Source: Actinomycetota bacterium
GTDB lineage: Bacteria > Actinomycetota > Actinomycetes > S36-B12 > UBA5976
Assembly: GCA_017853815.1 (NCBI GenBank)
Contig: JAFMIT010000020.1
Location: forward strand, 1 to 19,148
Length of the DNA: 19,148 nucleotides
Direction: 5' to 3'
Below are positions 1-8,657 of this stretch, in pieces; positions within the stretch are counted from its first letter, which is position 1; every line of letters starts with the position of its first letter. The position numbers were made by a program, and so were the translations under genes. A model generated the notes under the pieces. It was not told where the DNA came from. It saw nothing but the letters and a program-made list of their open reading frames with translations, and ran no database searches.

Positions 1-215
1 GTCTCGGTGAAGGCGCCGGGGCTGCCAAAAATGTCACCGAGCAAAGCGTCGATGGAGCTGAACACGCCCATGCCAGCCAGCACCAAGTACATGATGATGC
101 TGGCGGTCACGAGAGTCACCGCGATGGAGAGGGAAATCAAGAAAGCCGTGCGCAGGAGTGACCACGGCTCAAGCCGGATCACTCGCAGATTCGCGCGGAT
201 CTCCCGATCTTCCAC
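1..215 (-). CDS. DUF3566 membrane protein, 3' part cut by window edge
   Basis: Read on the minus strand from a GTG at 215, one base after the gyrA stop. The 71 visible codons begin V-E-D-R-E-I-R-A-N-L, followed by a basic stretch with the pattern RLEPWSLLRTAFLISLS and a hydrophobic segment (about residues 24-46) that includes TASIIMYLVLAGMGVFSSID. This is the N-terminal half of the DUF3566 family, a small actinobacterial membrane protein of unknown function that is nearly always encoded straight after gyrA. The ribosome binding site GGAGGA lies inside the last gyrA codons, five bases before the GTG, so translation is probably coupled to gyrA. The first in-frame ATG comes too late to give the conserved N-terminus. 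The remaining C-terminus lies outside the window. Confidence 0.85.
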   Translation of the reverse strand, partial: MEDREIRANLRVIRLEPWSLLRTAFLISLSIAVTLVTASIIMYLVLAGMGVFSSIDALLGDIFGSPGAFTE

Positions 216-216
216 G

Positions 217-2801
217 TTATTCCTCCGTTGGTTCGGCTGCTGCCTCTGATGCTTCAACTGGAGCTTCAGGGACGGCTTCAGGTGCATCCGTGGCTGTGAC
301 CTCGGCTACCTCCGTTGCCTCGTCGTCATCCTCGTCTTTTTCCGCGGCGCGAGCAATACCCACAAGAGTGTCGCCTTCGCCAAGGTTCATCAAACTAACG
401 CCCATGGTGTCGCGACCAGTGGCGCGAACATCACTGACAGAAGTGCGGATGACAACGCCGTTGGATGCGACAGCGAAGATTTGATCTGTTTCATCTGCAA
501 TCATCGCGCCGACCAGGCCGCCGCGTTCTTCGACGAGTTTCATGGCGCGCACGCCTTGAGTGCCGCGACCCTTGCTATTCCACTCATCGACCTTGGTGCG
601 CTTAGCGAAGCCGCCATCGGTAACCGTGACCACGAACGCGCCCTCGCGGACAACATCCATCGACAGGAGGTGATCTTCTGATGTCTTGAAACGCATACCA
701 ATTACACCCGCGGTCGCGCGTCCCATTGGGCGCAAGGTTGCATCGTCTGCTGTGAAGCGAACGCTGTAACCCTTGCGGCTGACGAGCAACAAATCATCTT
801 CGTCGCCAGCGAGCTGCGCACTGATGAGTTCGTCATCTTCCTTGAGGTTGATGGCGATAAGACCGCCTTGGCGGTTCGAGTTGTATTCGCCAAGTGCAGT
901 CTTCTTGACCATGCCTTGTTTGGTGGCGAGCACGAGATATTGCGCAACTTCGTAGTCACGCAGGCATAGCACCTGGGTGACGTGTTCTTCGCCGCTGAAG
1001 GCGAGCACGTTGGCGACGTGTTGTCCACGCGCATCGCGGCCAGCTTCGGGCAGTTGGTATGCCTTCGCCCGGTAAACCCGGCCTTGTTCGTGAAGAACAA
1101 AATCCAGTTGTGGGTCGTCGTGACGAAGAAGTGTGAGACAACGTCGTCAGTCTTGAGAGCTGCACCTTTAACGCCACGGCCGCCGCGCTTTTGTTGGCGG
1201 TAGAGCGCCGAGTCAGTGCGCTTGACGTAACCACCGTTAGTGATCGTGACGACGACATCGCGTTCGGCGATGAGATCTTCTTCGTTCATGTCACCTTCGT
1301 CAGCGACGAACTGCGACCGACGTTCATCACCGTGCTTGGCAACAATGACGTCGAGTTCTTCTTTGACGATGGCACGTTGGCGTTCTGGGCTCGCGAGGAT
1401 TGCGTCGTACTCGGCAATCAGCGCCATGAGCTGGTCGTATTCATTTTGGAGTTCTTGGCGCTCGAGAGCAGCGAGTTTGCGTAGCTGCATGTCGAGAATT
1501 GCGCGCGACTGAATTTCATCAATCTCGAGCAACTGCATCAAGCCGGTCTGCGCGTCAGATGCTGATGGGCTGCGGCGAATGAGTGCAATCACTTCTTCAA
1601 TGCGATCAATCGCTTTGAGAAGACCCTGCAAGATGTGAGCGCGCTCTTCAGCTTTGCGCTTGCGGAACTTGGTGCGACGCTGAATGACTTCGATCTGGTG
1701 TGCAATCCAATTGGTGACGAACTGGTCGAGAGTGAGCGTGCGAGGCACACCATCGACGAGCGCGACCATGTTGCAGCCGAAGGTGTCCTGCAACTGAGTG
1801 TGGCGGTAAAGATTGTTGAGGATGACCTTGGCGACCGCGTCGCGCTTGAGAACGATGCAGAGGCGCATACCGGTGCGGCCAGAAGATTCGTCGCGAAGTT
1901 CTGAGATGCCCGTGATCTTGCCGTTGTTGACGAGATCGGCGATGCGCTCAGACAGAGTATCTGGGTTGACCTGGTACGGAAGTTCCGTGACGACGAGCTG
2001 CGTGCGGCCGCGGCTGTCCTCTTCGACTTCGACGACTGCGCGCATGGTGACAGACCCGCGGCCGGTGCGTTGGGCATCTTCGATGCCGCGGCGACCCACG
2101 ATGAGAGCACCTGTCGGGAAGTCAGGTCCCTTGATCCGAGCCATGAGCGCTTCGAGAAGTTCTTCACGAGTAGCGGTCGGATTCTCAAGCGCCCAAGTCA
2201 CACCGTCTGCAACTTCGCGGAGGTTGTGTGGCGGAATGTTGGTGGCCATACCGACGGCGATGCCGGCAGAACCGTTGACGAGCAGGTTTGGGAATCGGCT
2301 CGGAAGAACCAGCGGTTCCTGAGTGCGGCCGTCGTAGTTGGGGGTGAAGTCGACAGTGTCTTCATCGATGTCGCGCACCATTTCCATGGCGAGAAGTGCC
2401 ATGCGAGATTCGGTGTAACGCATCGCGGCAGCGGGGTCGTTGCCGGGTGAGCCGAAGTTTCCTTGACCTTGAACCAGCGGATAGCGAAGCGACCAGGGCT
2501 GAGCCAAACGAACCAAGGTGTCATAGATCGCACCATCGCCGTGCGGGTGGTACGTACCCATGACTTCACCGACGACGCGGGCGCATTTTGAGAATGCCTT
2601 GTCGGGGCGGAAGCCACCGTCATACATCGCGTAAAGCACACGACGGTGAACTGGCTTGAGACCGTCGCGCACATCAGGCAATGCGCGAGACACGATGACA
2701 GACATCGCGTAGTCCATGAAGGACCGCGAAACTTCAACGTTGATATCGACCGGTTCGATACGACCGTGTGCGATTCCGTCGGTGGTTACTTCGTCACTCA
2801 T
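217..2801 (-). CDS. gyrA: DNA gyrase subunit A, with a one-base frameshift near 1082
   Basis: DNA gyrase A subunit; it breaks and rejoins DNA in the A2B2 complex that adds negative supercoils. The reading frame starts at ATG 2801 (GAAGGA upstream) and shows the 5Y-CAP domain with the active-site tyrosine in AAMRYTESRM (Tyr129) and the quinolone region HGDGAIYDT (residues 87-95). It reaches Lys573 in FFTNK, just after the GyrA-box-like QKRGGRG (537-543). The frame then breaks: the correct continuation, GRVYRAKAYQLPEA, is in another frame from 1083 downward and runs to a TAA at 217. Adding one G (minus strand) at about 1082-1083 restores a normal 861-residue GyrA with a beta-pinwheel C-terminal domain and a strongly acidic tail. 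Without it, translation ends at 702 after 699 residues. gyrA follows gyrB by 18 bases. Because gyrase is essential, a sequencing or assembly error is the likeliest explanation. Confidence 0.95.
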
Positions 2802-2819
2802 CTGTGATGTCCTTCAGAA

Positions 2820-4763
2820 TTAAATATCGAGGAAGCGCACGTCGCGCGCGTTGGTCTGGATGAAATTGCGGCGGCTTTCGACATCTTCGCCCATCAGGGT
2901 GCTGAAGAGATTGTCTGCCTGTGCGGCGTCATCGAGAGTGACGCGCAGGAGCACACGGTTGTCGGAATCCATTGTGGTCACGCGAAGTTCTTCGTGGTTC
3001 ATTTCGCCAAGACCTTTGTAACGCTGGACTGCTTCGTCTTTCGGAAGCTTCTTGCCAGCGGCTACACCGGCAGCGATCAACGCATCGCGTTCGCGATCGG
3101 AGTACGCGTATTCGAAATCGTCGCGGCCCCACTTGATCTTGTACAGAGGTGGCTGCGCGAGGAAGACGTAACCGCCTTCGATGAGTGGCTTCATGAAACG
3201 GAAAAGCAGAGTCAACAGCAGGGTGCGGATGTGCTGGCCGTCGACGTCAGCATCGGCCATCAACACAATCTTGTGGTAGCGGAGTTTGTTGATGTCGAAG
3301 TCATCGTGCACGCCAGTGCCGAGTGCGCTGATGAGAGCCTGAACTTCAGTGTTTTGAAGTACGCGGTCGATGCGAGCTTTTTCGACGTTCAAAATCTTGC
3401 CGCGGATTGGAAGGATCGCCTGAGTGCGTGGGTTGCGGCCCTGCTTGGCGGAACCACCGGCCGAGTCACCTTCGACGATAAAAAGTTCGCATTCGTTAGG
3501 TTCATTGCTGCTGCAGTCAGCGAGCTTGCCTGGCAAACCGCCGCCGCCGAGCAAACCTTTGCGGTTGCGAGCGAGGTCGCGTGCTTTACGCGCAGCGATT
3601 CGAGCGCTCGCGGCGTTGACACACTTGCGGGCAATCTCTTTGCCTTCACTTGGATTTTGTTCAAACCAGGCACCAAGGTGTTCGTTGACGACCTTCTGCA
3701 CAAAAGCTTTTGCTTCGGTATTGCCGAGTTTTGCTTTTGTTTGCCCTTCGTACTGTGGTTCGAGAAGTTTCACAGACACGATCGCGGTGAGCCCTTCGCG
3801 GACGTCATCGCCCGTGAGGTTGGTGTCTTTTTCTTTAAGGATGTTCCAGTCACGTGCGAACTTGTTGAGCATCGTGGTGAGGGCTGCGCGGAAACCTTCT
3901 TCGTGCGTTCCACCTTCAGTGGTGTTGATCGTGTTCGCGAAGGTGTAGACCGATTCGCTGTAAGTGTCCTGCCACTGCAAAGCAACTTCGGCGCTAATGC
4001 CGCGGGTGGCGTCTTCGTTTTCAAACGAAATGATGCTCGGGTGTGATGCACCTTTTGATTTGTTGATGTGAGCGACAAAGTCGGCGATGCCACCTTCGTA
4101 CATGTAGCGAACCTCGAGAGGTGAACCATCTTCTTGTTGTGCGCTGATTCGTTCGTCGATAAGCGCGATGGAAAGGCCTTTGTTCAAGAAGCACATTTCT
4201 TGGAAGCGGCGCGCCAGTGTCGTGAAATCAAAAACTGTGGTTTCGAAAATTCCGCCGTCAGGCCAAAAGGTGACTTTGGTGCCCGTCTCTGTCGATTCGC
4301 CGATGACAGCAAGCGGTGCGTCTGGCACACCGTGGTGATATGACTGGCTGTACACCTTGTTATCGCGCTTGACCTCAACAGTGAGGTTGGTCGAAAGCGC
4401 GTTGACGACGGTGACACCCACACCGTGGAGACCGCCAGACACGGCGTATCCGCCGCCGCCAAACTTTCCACCAGCGTGAAGGGTGGTCATGATGACTTCG
4501 ACAGCTGGTCGCTTTTCGACGGGATGAATGTCGACAGGCATGCCGCGACCGTTGTCGATGACGCGGAGTCCGCCGTCCTCAAGGATGGTGACTTCGATGT
4601 GGGTGCAGTAACCCGCGAGCGCCTCGTCGACCGAGTTGTCGACCACTTCGTAAACCAAGTGGTGAAGACCGCGTTCGCCGGTCGAACCGATGTACATGCC
4701 TGGACGTTTGCGGACTGCATCTAGGCCCTCAAGAACTTGAATGGCACTGGCGTCGTACGTCAT
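2820..4763 (-). CDS. gyrB: DNA gyrase subunit B
   Basis: ATPase subunit of DNA gyrase, 647 residues from ATG 4763. The GHKL ATP site shows Glu39 in YEVVDNSVDEAL, DNGRGMP near 70-76 and GGLHGVGVTVVN near 110-121; the QTKAKLGN loop is near 341-348. The TOPRIM domain has EGDSAGG (Glu431) and the metal-binding DADVD (504-508). The C-terminus RRNFIQTNARDVRFLDI is typical, and there is no large insertion. An in-frame GTG at 4769 is possible, but AGAAGAGG ends only one base before it, while the spacing to ATG 4763 is seven bases and the protein then begins MTYDASAIQVLEGL, so ATG is preferred. gyrB heads a gyrB-gyrA-DUF3566 operon with its own 5' leader of roughly 120 bases, which holds a strong hairpin. 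Confidence 0.97.
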   Translation of the reverse strand: MTYDASAIQVLEGLDAVRKRPGMYIGSTGERGLHHLVYEVVDNSVDEALAGYCTHIEVTILEDGGLRVIDNGRGMPVDIHPVEKRPAVEVIMTTLHAGGKFGGGGYAVSGGLHGVGVTVVNALSTNLTVEVKRDNKVYSQSYHHGVPDAPLAVIGESTETGTKVTFWPDGGIFETTVFDFTTLARRFQEMCFLNKGLSIALIDERISAQQEDGSPLEVRYMYEGGIADFVAHINKSKGASHPSIISFENEDATRGISAEVALQWQDTYSESVYTFANTINTTEGGTHEEGFRAALTTMLNKFARDWNILKEKDTNLTGDDVREGLTAIVSVKLLEPQYEGQTKAKLGNTEAKAFVQKVVNEHLGAWFEQNPSEGKEIARKCVNAASARIAARKARDLARNRKGLLGGGGLPGKLADCSSNEPNECELFIVEGDSAGGSAKQGRNPRTQAILPIRGKILNVEKARIDRVLQNTEVQALISALGTGVHDDFDINKLRYHKIVLMADADVDGQHIRTLLLTLLFRFMKPLIEGGYVFLAQPPLYKIKWGRDDFEYAYSDRERDALIAAGVAAGKKLPKDEAVQRYKGLGEMNHEELRVTTMDSDNRVLLRVTLDDAAQADNLFSTLMGEDVESRRNFIQTNARDVRFLDI

Positions 4764-4832
4764 CGACACACCTCTTCTGAAATCGCGATCAATGAATCAC
4801 CGGGAAGGTTGTGAGTCACGGGGGACAACATT

Positions 4833-4880
4833 TCAGGTCGTTTCGCCATGTCTACGGGAGTCATGCTGAAAACGACCTGA
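4833..4880 (-). promoter_or_regulatory. Long inverted repeat in gyrB leader
   Basis: The arms TCAGGTCGTTT (4833-4843) and AAACGACCTGA (4870-4880) match perfectly over 11 bp with a 26-base loop. On the transcribed (minus) strand a one-base bulge would extend the stem, and CATG occurs twice inside the loop and could pair. The element sits about 70 bases before the gyrB start and just after a -10-like TAGAAT, so it could form a hairpin at the very 5' end of the gyrB mRNA, or be a protein-binding dyad. There is no U-run after it, so it does not look like a terminator. Confidence 0.65.
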
Positions 4881-4890
4881 GAATGGGTGG

Positions 4891-4896
4891 ATTCTA
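4891..4896 (-). promoter_or_regulatory. Possible -10 box for gyrB-gyrA
   Basis: On the minus strand the hexamer TAGAAT lies about 128 bases before the gyrB start and about 10 bases before the leader inverted repeat. No good -35 is found at 17-18 bp; TTGTCA (4908-4913) is only 11 bp away. It is a weak call, offered because the 241-248 bases between dciA and gyrB should hold the gyrase promoter, and gyrase promoters commonly depend on the -10 region for supercoil sensitivity. Confidence 0.3.
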
Positions 4897-5011
4897 GCGC
4901 TTTCTGGTGACAAAATCCGTTTCTTCGCCATTTAAGGCACTTGTGGCGGATTTAGGGTGCGTTTGGGTAGGTACCCTCTTAAAAGTACTAGTCGGGGCGA
5001 GAAGCCCAGAT

Positions 5012-5524
5012 TTAGCCGTATGTGTCGCGAGGGCCGCGACCGGGCACTTTTCGGCGGCCAAAGGTCCAACTTGGGGCAGACGGCGCTGCCACGGAAATCT
5101 CTTTGACGATGTCCGGGCCGATTTCTTCATCAATTCGGGCGGCAATCTGGGGCACGAGCATGCGGATTTGGGTGGCCCAAGCGGTCGAGTCGGCGGCGAG
5201 CTTCAGCGAGCCCGAGTTTTCATCAAATTCGACGATTGAGACGTGTTCAGCCACCTCTTCACCCACGATTTCGGCCCACCGAAAAGTGAGCCCGCCGACG
5301 GCGAGGGGGGCAGCGAGGTCCGCCTGGATACTGAAATCGTCGAGTAGGTCGCCGAGCAGTTTTGGGTCACGGCTCGAGGCGTTGTTGGTGCGCTTAAAAG
5401 TCTTGGTGGTCTCGTCGCTGCGCTCGAGACCCGTTTTTTCGAGATATTTGCGAATTCGGCGGAAGTTCGAGACTGCTACTCGGTTCACATCGTCGAGCCG
5501 GTGTGGATCGTTGTCAGGAGACAC
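5012..5524 (-). CDS. dciA: DUF721 / DciA-family protein, probable helicase-loading factor
   Basis: 170 residues from a GTG at 5524; GAAGGGA lies upstream. The family DUF721 (DciA) is known as the widespread bacterial partner of the replicative helicase DnaB, taking the place of the DnaC/DnaI loaders. The DUF721-like core spans roughly residues 60-150, with LAVGGLTFRWAEIVGEEVAEHVS followed by a stretch (SLKLAADSTAWATQIRML) typical of the family. The N-terminus (1-55) is charged and probably disordered, and the C-terminus ends in the basic GRRKVPGRGPRDTYG. The start overlaps the recF stop by 11 bases, which makes it the last gene of dnaN-recF-dciA. No dnaC/dnaI-type loader is seen in the window, which fits DciA having this job. 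The function is inferred from the family. Confidence 0.88.
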   Translation of the reverse strand: MSPDNDPHRLDDVNRVAVSNFRRIRKYLEKTGLERSDETTKTFKRTNNASSRDPKLLGDLLDDFSIQADLAAPLAVGGLTFRWAEIVGEEVAEHVSIVEFDENSGSLKLAADSTAWATQIRMLVPQIAARIDEEIGPDIVKEISVAAPSAPSWTFGRRKVPGRGPRDTYG

Positions 5525-6638
5525 GATTCACCGTCCCTTCGTAAACATCGAAAAGTGCGCCGGACAAATCTTCTGGAACATCCGCGGCGACCGCCGCCGT
5601 CACGATGGTTTGTTCACAGTTCTTGACCTGGTCAACGAGTTTACGGCGACGGATTTCGTCGAGCTCAGCGAAGACGTCGTCGAGAATGAGAACCGGATCG
5701 CCATGTCGAGACACTTGGCGGAGCAATTCGAAAACTCCCAATTTGAGAGCGAGCGCCGTCGACCATGATTCGCCGTGGCTCGCATATCCGCGTACCGGCA
5801 GGCCGCGTAGTTCGAGAGTGAGTTCGTCTCGATGTGGACCTACGAGAGTGATTCCGCGATCTATTTCATCTTTGCGACGGCGCGACATGGCGTCGAGCAA
5901 AGCAGCTTCTAGGAGCTCCGTGGTTGGAACTTCGGCTTGCACATCGAGACTAGTTTCGTAATTGATGCTAAAAGGTCCTCGATCATCTGACACTGTGATG
6001 TACGCCTGCGAAACATGTGGTGAAAGTTGCGAGACGAGAGACATACGGTTGGCCATCACCTGAGCGCCTGCGCGTGCAAGTTGTGCATCCCACACATCGA
6101 GAGTGCGCATGACGTCGGCGTTAGTGCGTCCGTAGGCGGATTTCAAAAGCGCGTTGCGTTGTTTCAGAGCTTTTTCGAAATCTGAGCGAATGCCCGCATA
6201 GCTCGGAGTGAGCAAAGTGACGGTGTCGTCCATGAAGCGACGACGTTCGCTTGGATCACCTTTCACAAGATTGAGATCTTCAGGCGCGAACACGACGGTA
6301 AGCAGTGCGCCTAGTACTTCGCGTGCTTTCGGAAGTGGACTGCCGTTGAGTTTTGCCTTGTTGGTTTTTCCTGGATGAATATCTACATCGAGTGTGATCT
6401 CGCGGCCATCGTCATTCACAACAACGCGAATGCCAGCCTGCGCGCGGTCTTTCTTGATGAGTGGCACGTCTGATGCCACTCGGTGGCTTGAAAAAGTCGC
6501 GAGATAACTCAGAGCTTCTACGAGATTGGTTTTGCCTTGACCATTACTGCCAATCAGCACATTCAGACCTGGAACAAAGTGAACCGTGACTTCGTCGTAT
6601 GAGCGAAAGTCACGGACACTGAGTTCAGAAACGTGCAT
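5514..6638 (-). CDS. recF: DNA replication/repair protein RecF
   Basis: SMC-like ATPase that helps load RecA at single-strand gaps, together with RecO and RecR. 374 residues. It shows Walker A GSNGQGKT (30-37) after the usual beta-strand start MHVSELSVRDFRSY, the ABC signature region YASHGESWSTALALKL (285-300) in its actinobacterial form, and Walker B VLILDDVFAELDE (316-328). The length is normal. The ATG at 6638 overlaps the last base of the dnaN stop codon (TAATG), so translation is probably coupled. The stop lies 11 bases inside dciA. The gnd gene that many actinobacteria keep between dnaN and recF is absent here. Confidence 0.97.
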   Translation of the reverse strand: MHVSELSVRDFRSYDEVTVHFVPGLNVLIGSNGQGKTNLVEALSYLATFSSHRVASDVPLIKKDRAQAGIRVVVNDDGREITLDVDIHPGKTNKAKLNGSPLPKAREVLGALLTVVFAPEDLNLVKGDPSERRRFMDDTVTLLTPSYAGIRSDFEKALKQRNALLKSAYGRTNADVMRTLDVWDAQLARAGAQVMANRMSLVSQLSPHVSQAYITVSDDRGPFSINYETSLDVQAEVPTTELLEAALLDAMSRRRKDEIDRGITLVGPHRDELTLELRGLPVRGYASHGESWSTALALKLGVFELLRQVSRHGDPVLILDDVFAELDEIRRRKLVDQVKNCEQTIVTAAVAADVPEDLSGALFDVYEGTVNRVS

Positions 6639-7771
6639 TAGCGGGTGGATGGTTTTGGCATCAACCAGTACTTGTAACCGTTGTCGAGATCAACGCCTGG
6701 TTCCTTTGCGGCTGTTAGAAGAACAGGCCGATTGCTGTTAATGAAAGCCAACTTCACATAAGGAGAGTTCACTGCATTCAAGCCTTCGATGAACCGGTTC
6801 GGATCGAAGCGACTTTCTTCCGCAAGTTCGCCGTCAACAGTCGCATCGATTGCTTCAGAAGCAACGCCGCTCGCCACACCTTGTGCGGTTAACGAAACTT
6901 CGTCTGAAGACAGGGCGATAGAAACGAAACTCTTGTCTTTGTCTTCGAGAACAAGTCGGACACGCTTCAAGGCGGCGCTCAGCGCAGCAGTTTCGATGTA
7001 GGCGACGATCGAACCAGGAGCTGGAATGGTGTCGCGATATGGAGGGAACTTGTAACCGAGAAGTGAGGTTGCAATCGAGCGACCGTTTCCCGTGAAACCA
7101 ATCAGTGTGCTGTCTCCGCCGTTAACCACAGCGATTTCCACCTTGGCGCAATCAGCAAGGCCTTTAGCGATGTCGTTGAGTTTCGCAGCAGGCACCAATG
7201 CGATGGTGTCCGGGTCGGTGACGGATGGCATCCACGAAACATCGCGCAATGCAAGTCGGTAACGGTCGGTCGCTGCGAGAGTGATCGCACCTTTAGCGAA
7301 TTCCATCTGAATACCCGTCAGGTTGACGAGACTCTCGTTGGTTTCAGCAGCGATGTGTACCTGCGCCACCGCAGTCGCAAGCTCGGCGCCTGAGATGGTT
7401 CCAATCACAGCTGGGATGTCAGACATTTTTGGAAAATCGCCAGAGTTAATCGTTGGAAGAGAGAACGCTGACCGTCCGCACTCAACTTCGATGCTCGTTC
7501 CGTTGGTTGCAAGAACCACCGGCGCAGCTGGCAGAGTTTTGGTGATGTCGCTCAAGAGGCGACCGGGCACGACGCAGGTGCCTTCTTCTTCAACGACGGC
7601 CTCAAACTCGGCGCGAGCCGAGGATTCACGATCGTAGGAAACAAAAACGACTGTGTCGCCATGTGCTTCGATGCCAATTCCTGGATTGCCACCCGTGCGT
7701 GGATTTCCAAGCGCGCGCGACGCCCAAGCTACGGCGTCCGCAAGCGCGTCTCGTTCGATACGAATCTTCAC
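6638..7771 (-). CDS. dnaN: DNA polymerase III beta sliding clamp
   Basis: Sliding clamp that holds the replicative polymerase on DNA; it acts as a dimeric ring. 377 residues, with three clamp domains of about 120 residues each, the central one including the stretch SLVNLTGIQMEF. The C-terminus YWLMPKPSTR corresponds to the family's Y-x-x-MP tail. The start is GTG 7771, with AAGGAG five bases upstream. The recF start codon overlaps its TAA. A strong hairpin (7809-7844) lies only 37 bases before the start, so a dedicated dnaN promoter must sit in or around that hairpin, or transcription must read through it. Confidence 0.97.
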   Translation of the reverse strand: MKIRIERDALADAVAWASRALGNPRTGGNPGIGIEAHGDTVVFVSYDRESSARAEFEAVVEEEGTCVVPGRLLSDITKTLPAAPVVLATNGTSIEVECGRSAFSLPTINSGDFPKMSDIPAVIGTISGAELATAVAQVHIAAETNESLVNLTGIQMEFAKGAITLAATDRYRLALRDVSWMPSVTDPDTIALVPAAKLNDIAKGLADCAKVEIAVVNGGDSTLIGFTGNGRSIATSLLGYKFPPYRDTIPAPGSIVAYIETAALSAALKRVRLVLEDKDKSFVSIALSSDEVSLTAQGVASGVASEAIDATVDGELAEESRFDPNRFIEGLNAVNSPYVKLAFINSNRPVLLTAAKEPGVDLDNGYKYWLMPKPSTR

Positions 7772-7808
7772 GACTTCTCCTTGATTTGGCTGCTAATCGT
7801 GGCAGATG

Positions 7809-7844
7809 AAAGCCCCGCCGTCACGAGTGGGTCGGCGGGGCTTT
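7809..7844 (-). terminator. Intrinsic terminator after the vWA gene
   Basis: A perfect 12-bp stem, AAAGCCCCGCCG (7809-7820) with CGGCGGGGCTTT (7833-7844) and a 12-base loop. Read on the minus strand it begins 15 bases after the vWA stop codon. The U-tract is short (TTTCAT), but the stem is very GC-rich. No plus-strand gene ends here, so it serves the vWA gene and separates it from dnaN. Confidence 0.8.
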
Positions 7845-7859
7845 GAATCTGGGGACGAC

Positions 7860-8471
7860 TTACAGGTCGTCTTCGATGATTTCGGCCATGAAGAAGTCGG
7901 TCTCAGGGGCCGACTTTCGAAATGACTTGATCGACTCGTTCATTTCGCGGTAGCTCGCAGACATGCCTTTGCTACGGCCTGAGAAGCGGCTGGTCTTAGC
8001 GCCCATTCGCTCTCCTTGCCAGGCTTCGGCGGCTGGTCCGACATACTGGAACTGCCACTTGTAGTCGTTAGTCTGACGAGCAATCAAGCTGGAGACACCC
8101 TCGAAAGTGTGATGGCGGCTCGCGTTTTCGCCGCCATCGGTCACGATGACGAACAGAACTCGACCTGGCCGCTCATCCTCAGGGAGTTGCGCGAGGTCGA
8201 AGCCAGTCTTCTCGATCTCGGAACCAACCGCATCGAGGAGAGCGGTGCTACCGCGCGGCTCGAGACTGTATTCGAACTGGGTACCGCGCATTCTTTCGAC
8301 GGTAGCGATCTCGTCATCAAAGTCAACGAGGGTGAAGGTCACTTTGCCTTCTTCAAGAAACTGCTCGCGCAGAATCAGGTTGATTCCATCTTGGGCTTCT
8401 GGCCGCATTCCCTGCATCGAGCCTGATCGGTCGATAACCATGGTGACGTGTGTGTAATCCGGATTTGTCAT
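7860..8471 (-). CDS. Small von Willebrand factor A domain protein
   Basis: 203 residues from ATG 8471, with GGGGA five bases before it. It is a single vWA domain with a complete metal-ion-dependent adhesion site: DRSGS (Asp14, Ser16, Ser18), Thr76 in RGSTALLD and Asp112 in VIVTDGGENASR. There is no signal peptide or membrane segment, so it is cytosolic. The C-terminus is charged (FFMAEIIEDDL). Proteins of this kind bind partners through a bound metal ion; the partner here is unknown. The frame stays open up to 8711, but that extension is read through the origin's TAG repeats and DnaA boxes (giving a run of leucines), so the short start is right. Its place between oriC and dnaN is unusual, since most actinobacteria have dnaA-oriC-dnaN with no gene between. 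It has its own terminator. Confidence 0.85.
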   Translation of the reverse strand: MTNPDYTHVTMVIDRSGSMQGMRPEAQDGINLILREQFLEEGKVTFTLVDFDDEIATVERMRGTQFEYSLEPRGSTALLDAVGSEIEKTGFDLAQLPEDERPGRVLFVIVTDGGENASRHHTFEGVSSLIARQTNDYKWQFQYVGPAAEAWQGERMGAKTSRFSGRSKGMSASYREMNESIKSFRKSAPETDFFMAEIIEDDL

Positions 8472-8657
8472 CCGAGTCCCCGTACTTTCTCCGGCGTCAG
8501 CCGGCACTTTAAATCCGACTGGTGTCGGCACTCTTCTCAGCCACAGCAGCTGAGGGTGGAAGTGTGAAGTACGACCCTGACATTTCACGGTGAGGACTAA
8601 AAGTTTGTCCACACAGGCCGAGCCAATGAATTCTTGAGAGAAAGGTTTAGATAAAGG

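Noticed and set aside
2994..4046. 350-codon open frame antisense to gyrB
   Set aside because: It is fully covered by conserved gyrB on the other strand, has no domain pattern I recognise and is a codon-bias shadow.
7085..7098. GTTTCCCGTGAAAC in dnaN as another parS
   Set aside because: It has one mismatch in the core and two in the outer bases, so binding is doubtful; it is far weaker than the three listed sites.
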